The notes beneath the pieces were generated by a model that worked only from the letters and a program-made list of their open reading frames with translations, was not told where the DNA came from and searched no databases. A stretch of DNA of 64,000 nucleotides. Source: Thiohalophilus sp046483665 (GTDB lineage Bacteria > Pseudomonadota > Gammaproteobacteria > UBA6429 > Thiohalophilaceae). The translations under genes were made by a program, and so were the position numbers. The DNA lies in NCBI RefSeq assembly GCF_046483665.1, contig NZ_JAWOCR010000013.1, positions 81,093-145,092 of the forward strand, in the 5' to 3' direction. This document shows, piece by piece, positions 63,827-64,000 of this stretch. The first letter of the stretch is position 1, and every line of letters begins with the position of its first letter.

Positions 63827-64000
63827 CTAGGGCCAGTTACTGTAATACGCGTGTTTTTTCAGCACTTTTTTCACATACTTGCGTGTTTCGGGATACGGCG
63901 GGATGCCCTGATAGCGGTCAACGGCATTTTCTCCGGCGTTGTAGGCGGCCAGCACGAGTTTGAGTTGCCGGGGATAGCGTTGCATCAGATCCCGCAGGTA
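63827..64000 (-). CDS. Lytic transglycosylase, C-terminal part (cut by window edge)
   Basis: The last 57 residues are visible and contain LVLAAYNAGENAVDRYQGIP, the SLT-domain signature AYNAG. The end reads YYSNWP before TAG at 63827. Such enzymes cleave peptidoglycan. The class cannot be named from this fragment. Confidence 0.88.
   Translation of the reverse strand, partial: YLRDLMQRYPRQLKLVLAAYNAGENAVDRYQGIPPYPETRKYVKKVLKKHAYYSNWP

Noticed and set aside
1..64000. CRISPR arrays, tRNA or rRNA genes, insertion sequences, prophage
   Set aside because: No regularly spaced identical repeats, no tRNA- or rRNA-like segments and no transposase or integrase frames were seen by eye; a covariance-model scan would be decisive for RNAs.

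Overview
The window looks like a chromosomal segment of a gammaproteobacterium, probably a free-living or sulfur-oxidiser-like lineage near the Chromatiales. Three things point that way: two conserved gammaproteobacterial clusters (leuS-lptE-holA-nadD-rsfS-rlmH and miaB-ybeZ-ybeY-corC-lnt), the fabA/fabB unsaturated fatty-acid pair, and LPS-transport and lipoprotein genes. The lineage is an inference from gene content and order. I saw no rRNA, tRNA, CRISPR array, insertion sequence or phage module.

Layout. 1-12.8 kb is one long minus-strand housekeeping block: leuS, lptE, holA, proA, nadD, rsfS, rlmH, maf, rng and the start of yhdP. 12.9-16 kb holds a YbeL-like zinc-ribbon gene and a GGDEF/EAL protein with a small membrane partner. 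16.3-21.6 kb is miaB-ybeZ-ybeY-corC-lnt. 21.7-27.8 kb holds a Kef-type antiporter, a decayed ammonium transporter, an HDOD protein, a helical-repeat protein, a response regulator with a degenerate GGDEF domain, and a membrane thioredoxin. 28-31.4 kb is a lipid cluster (fabB, fabA, an LpxA-like acyltransferase, a hotdog-fold protein). 31.4-36.4 kb holds selO (with an apparent frameshift), an A-type Fe-S carrier, yggX, a NUDIX hydrolase, a lipoprotein and a protease-dead M48-like membrane protein. 36.5-39 kb is a cyclopropane-synthase-like methyltransferase coupled to a geranylgeranyl-reductase-like flavoprotein.

39.1-46 kb is the least conventional part. It holds an outer-membrane-barrel candidate, a consensus CRP box, a 969-residue cyclic-nucleotide-binding/rhodanese/coiled-coil/membrane protein, a NERD-like membrane protein, a small helical protein, an FHA-adenylate cyclase and a DUF2786 protein. 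I read this as a candidate cAMP signalling neighbourhood.

46.3-52.6 kb holds nadA, a membrane GGDEF protein, a YheT hydrolase, a CDGSH-glutamate-synthase fusion, arfB and yaiI. 52.7-58.8 kb is a cyanate island: cynS plus an NrtABD-type transporter on the minus strand, and a divergent sigma-54 activator (CynF-like). Sigma-54 promoter matches lie in both directions around symmetric TACG-N6-CGTA elements. 59-64 kb holds a small coiled-coil protein, pepN, dinB and the end of a lytic transglycosylase.

Many intergenic gaps carry short degenerate repeats with inverted symmetry (CTCGTCC type, GCAGAGACGC type, ACGAAGG type, CGCAAATGAACG type). Gene starts were chosen by family alignment from memory and by Shine-Dalgarno spacing. 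No database search was possible.
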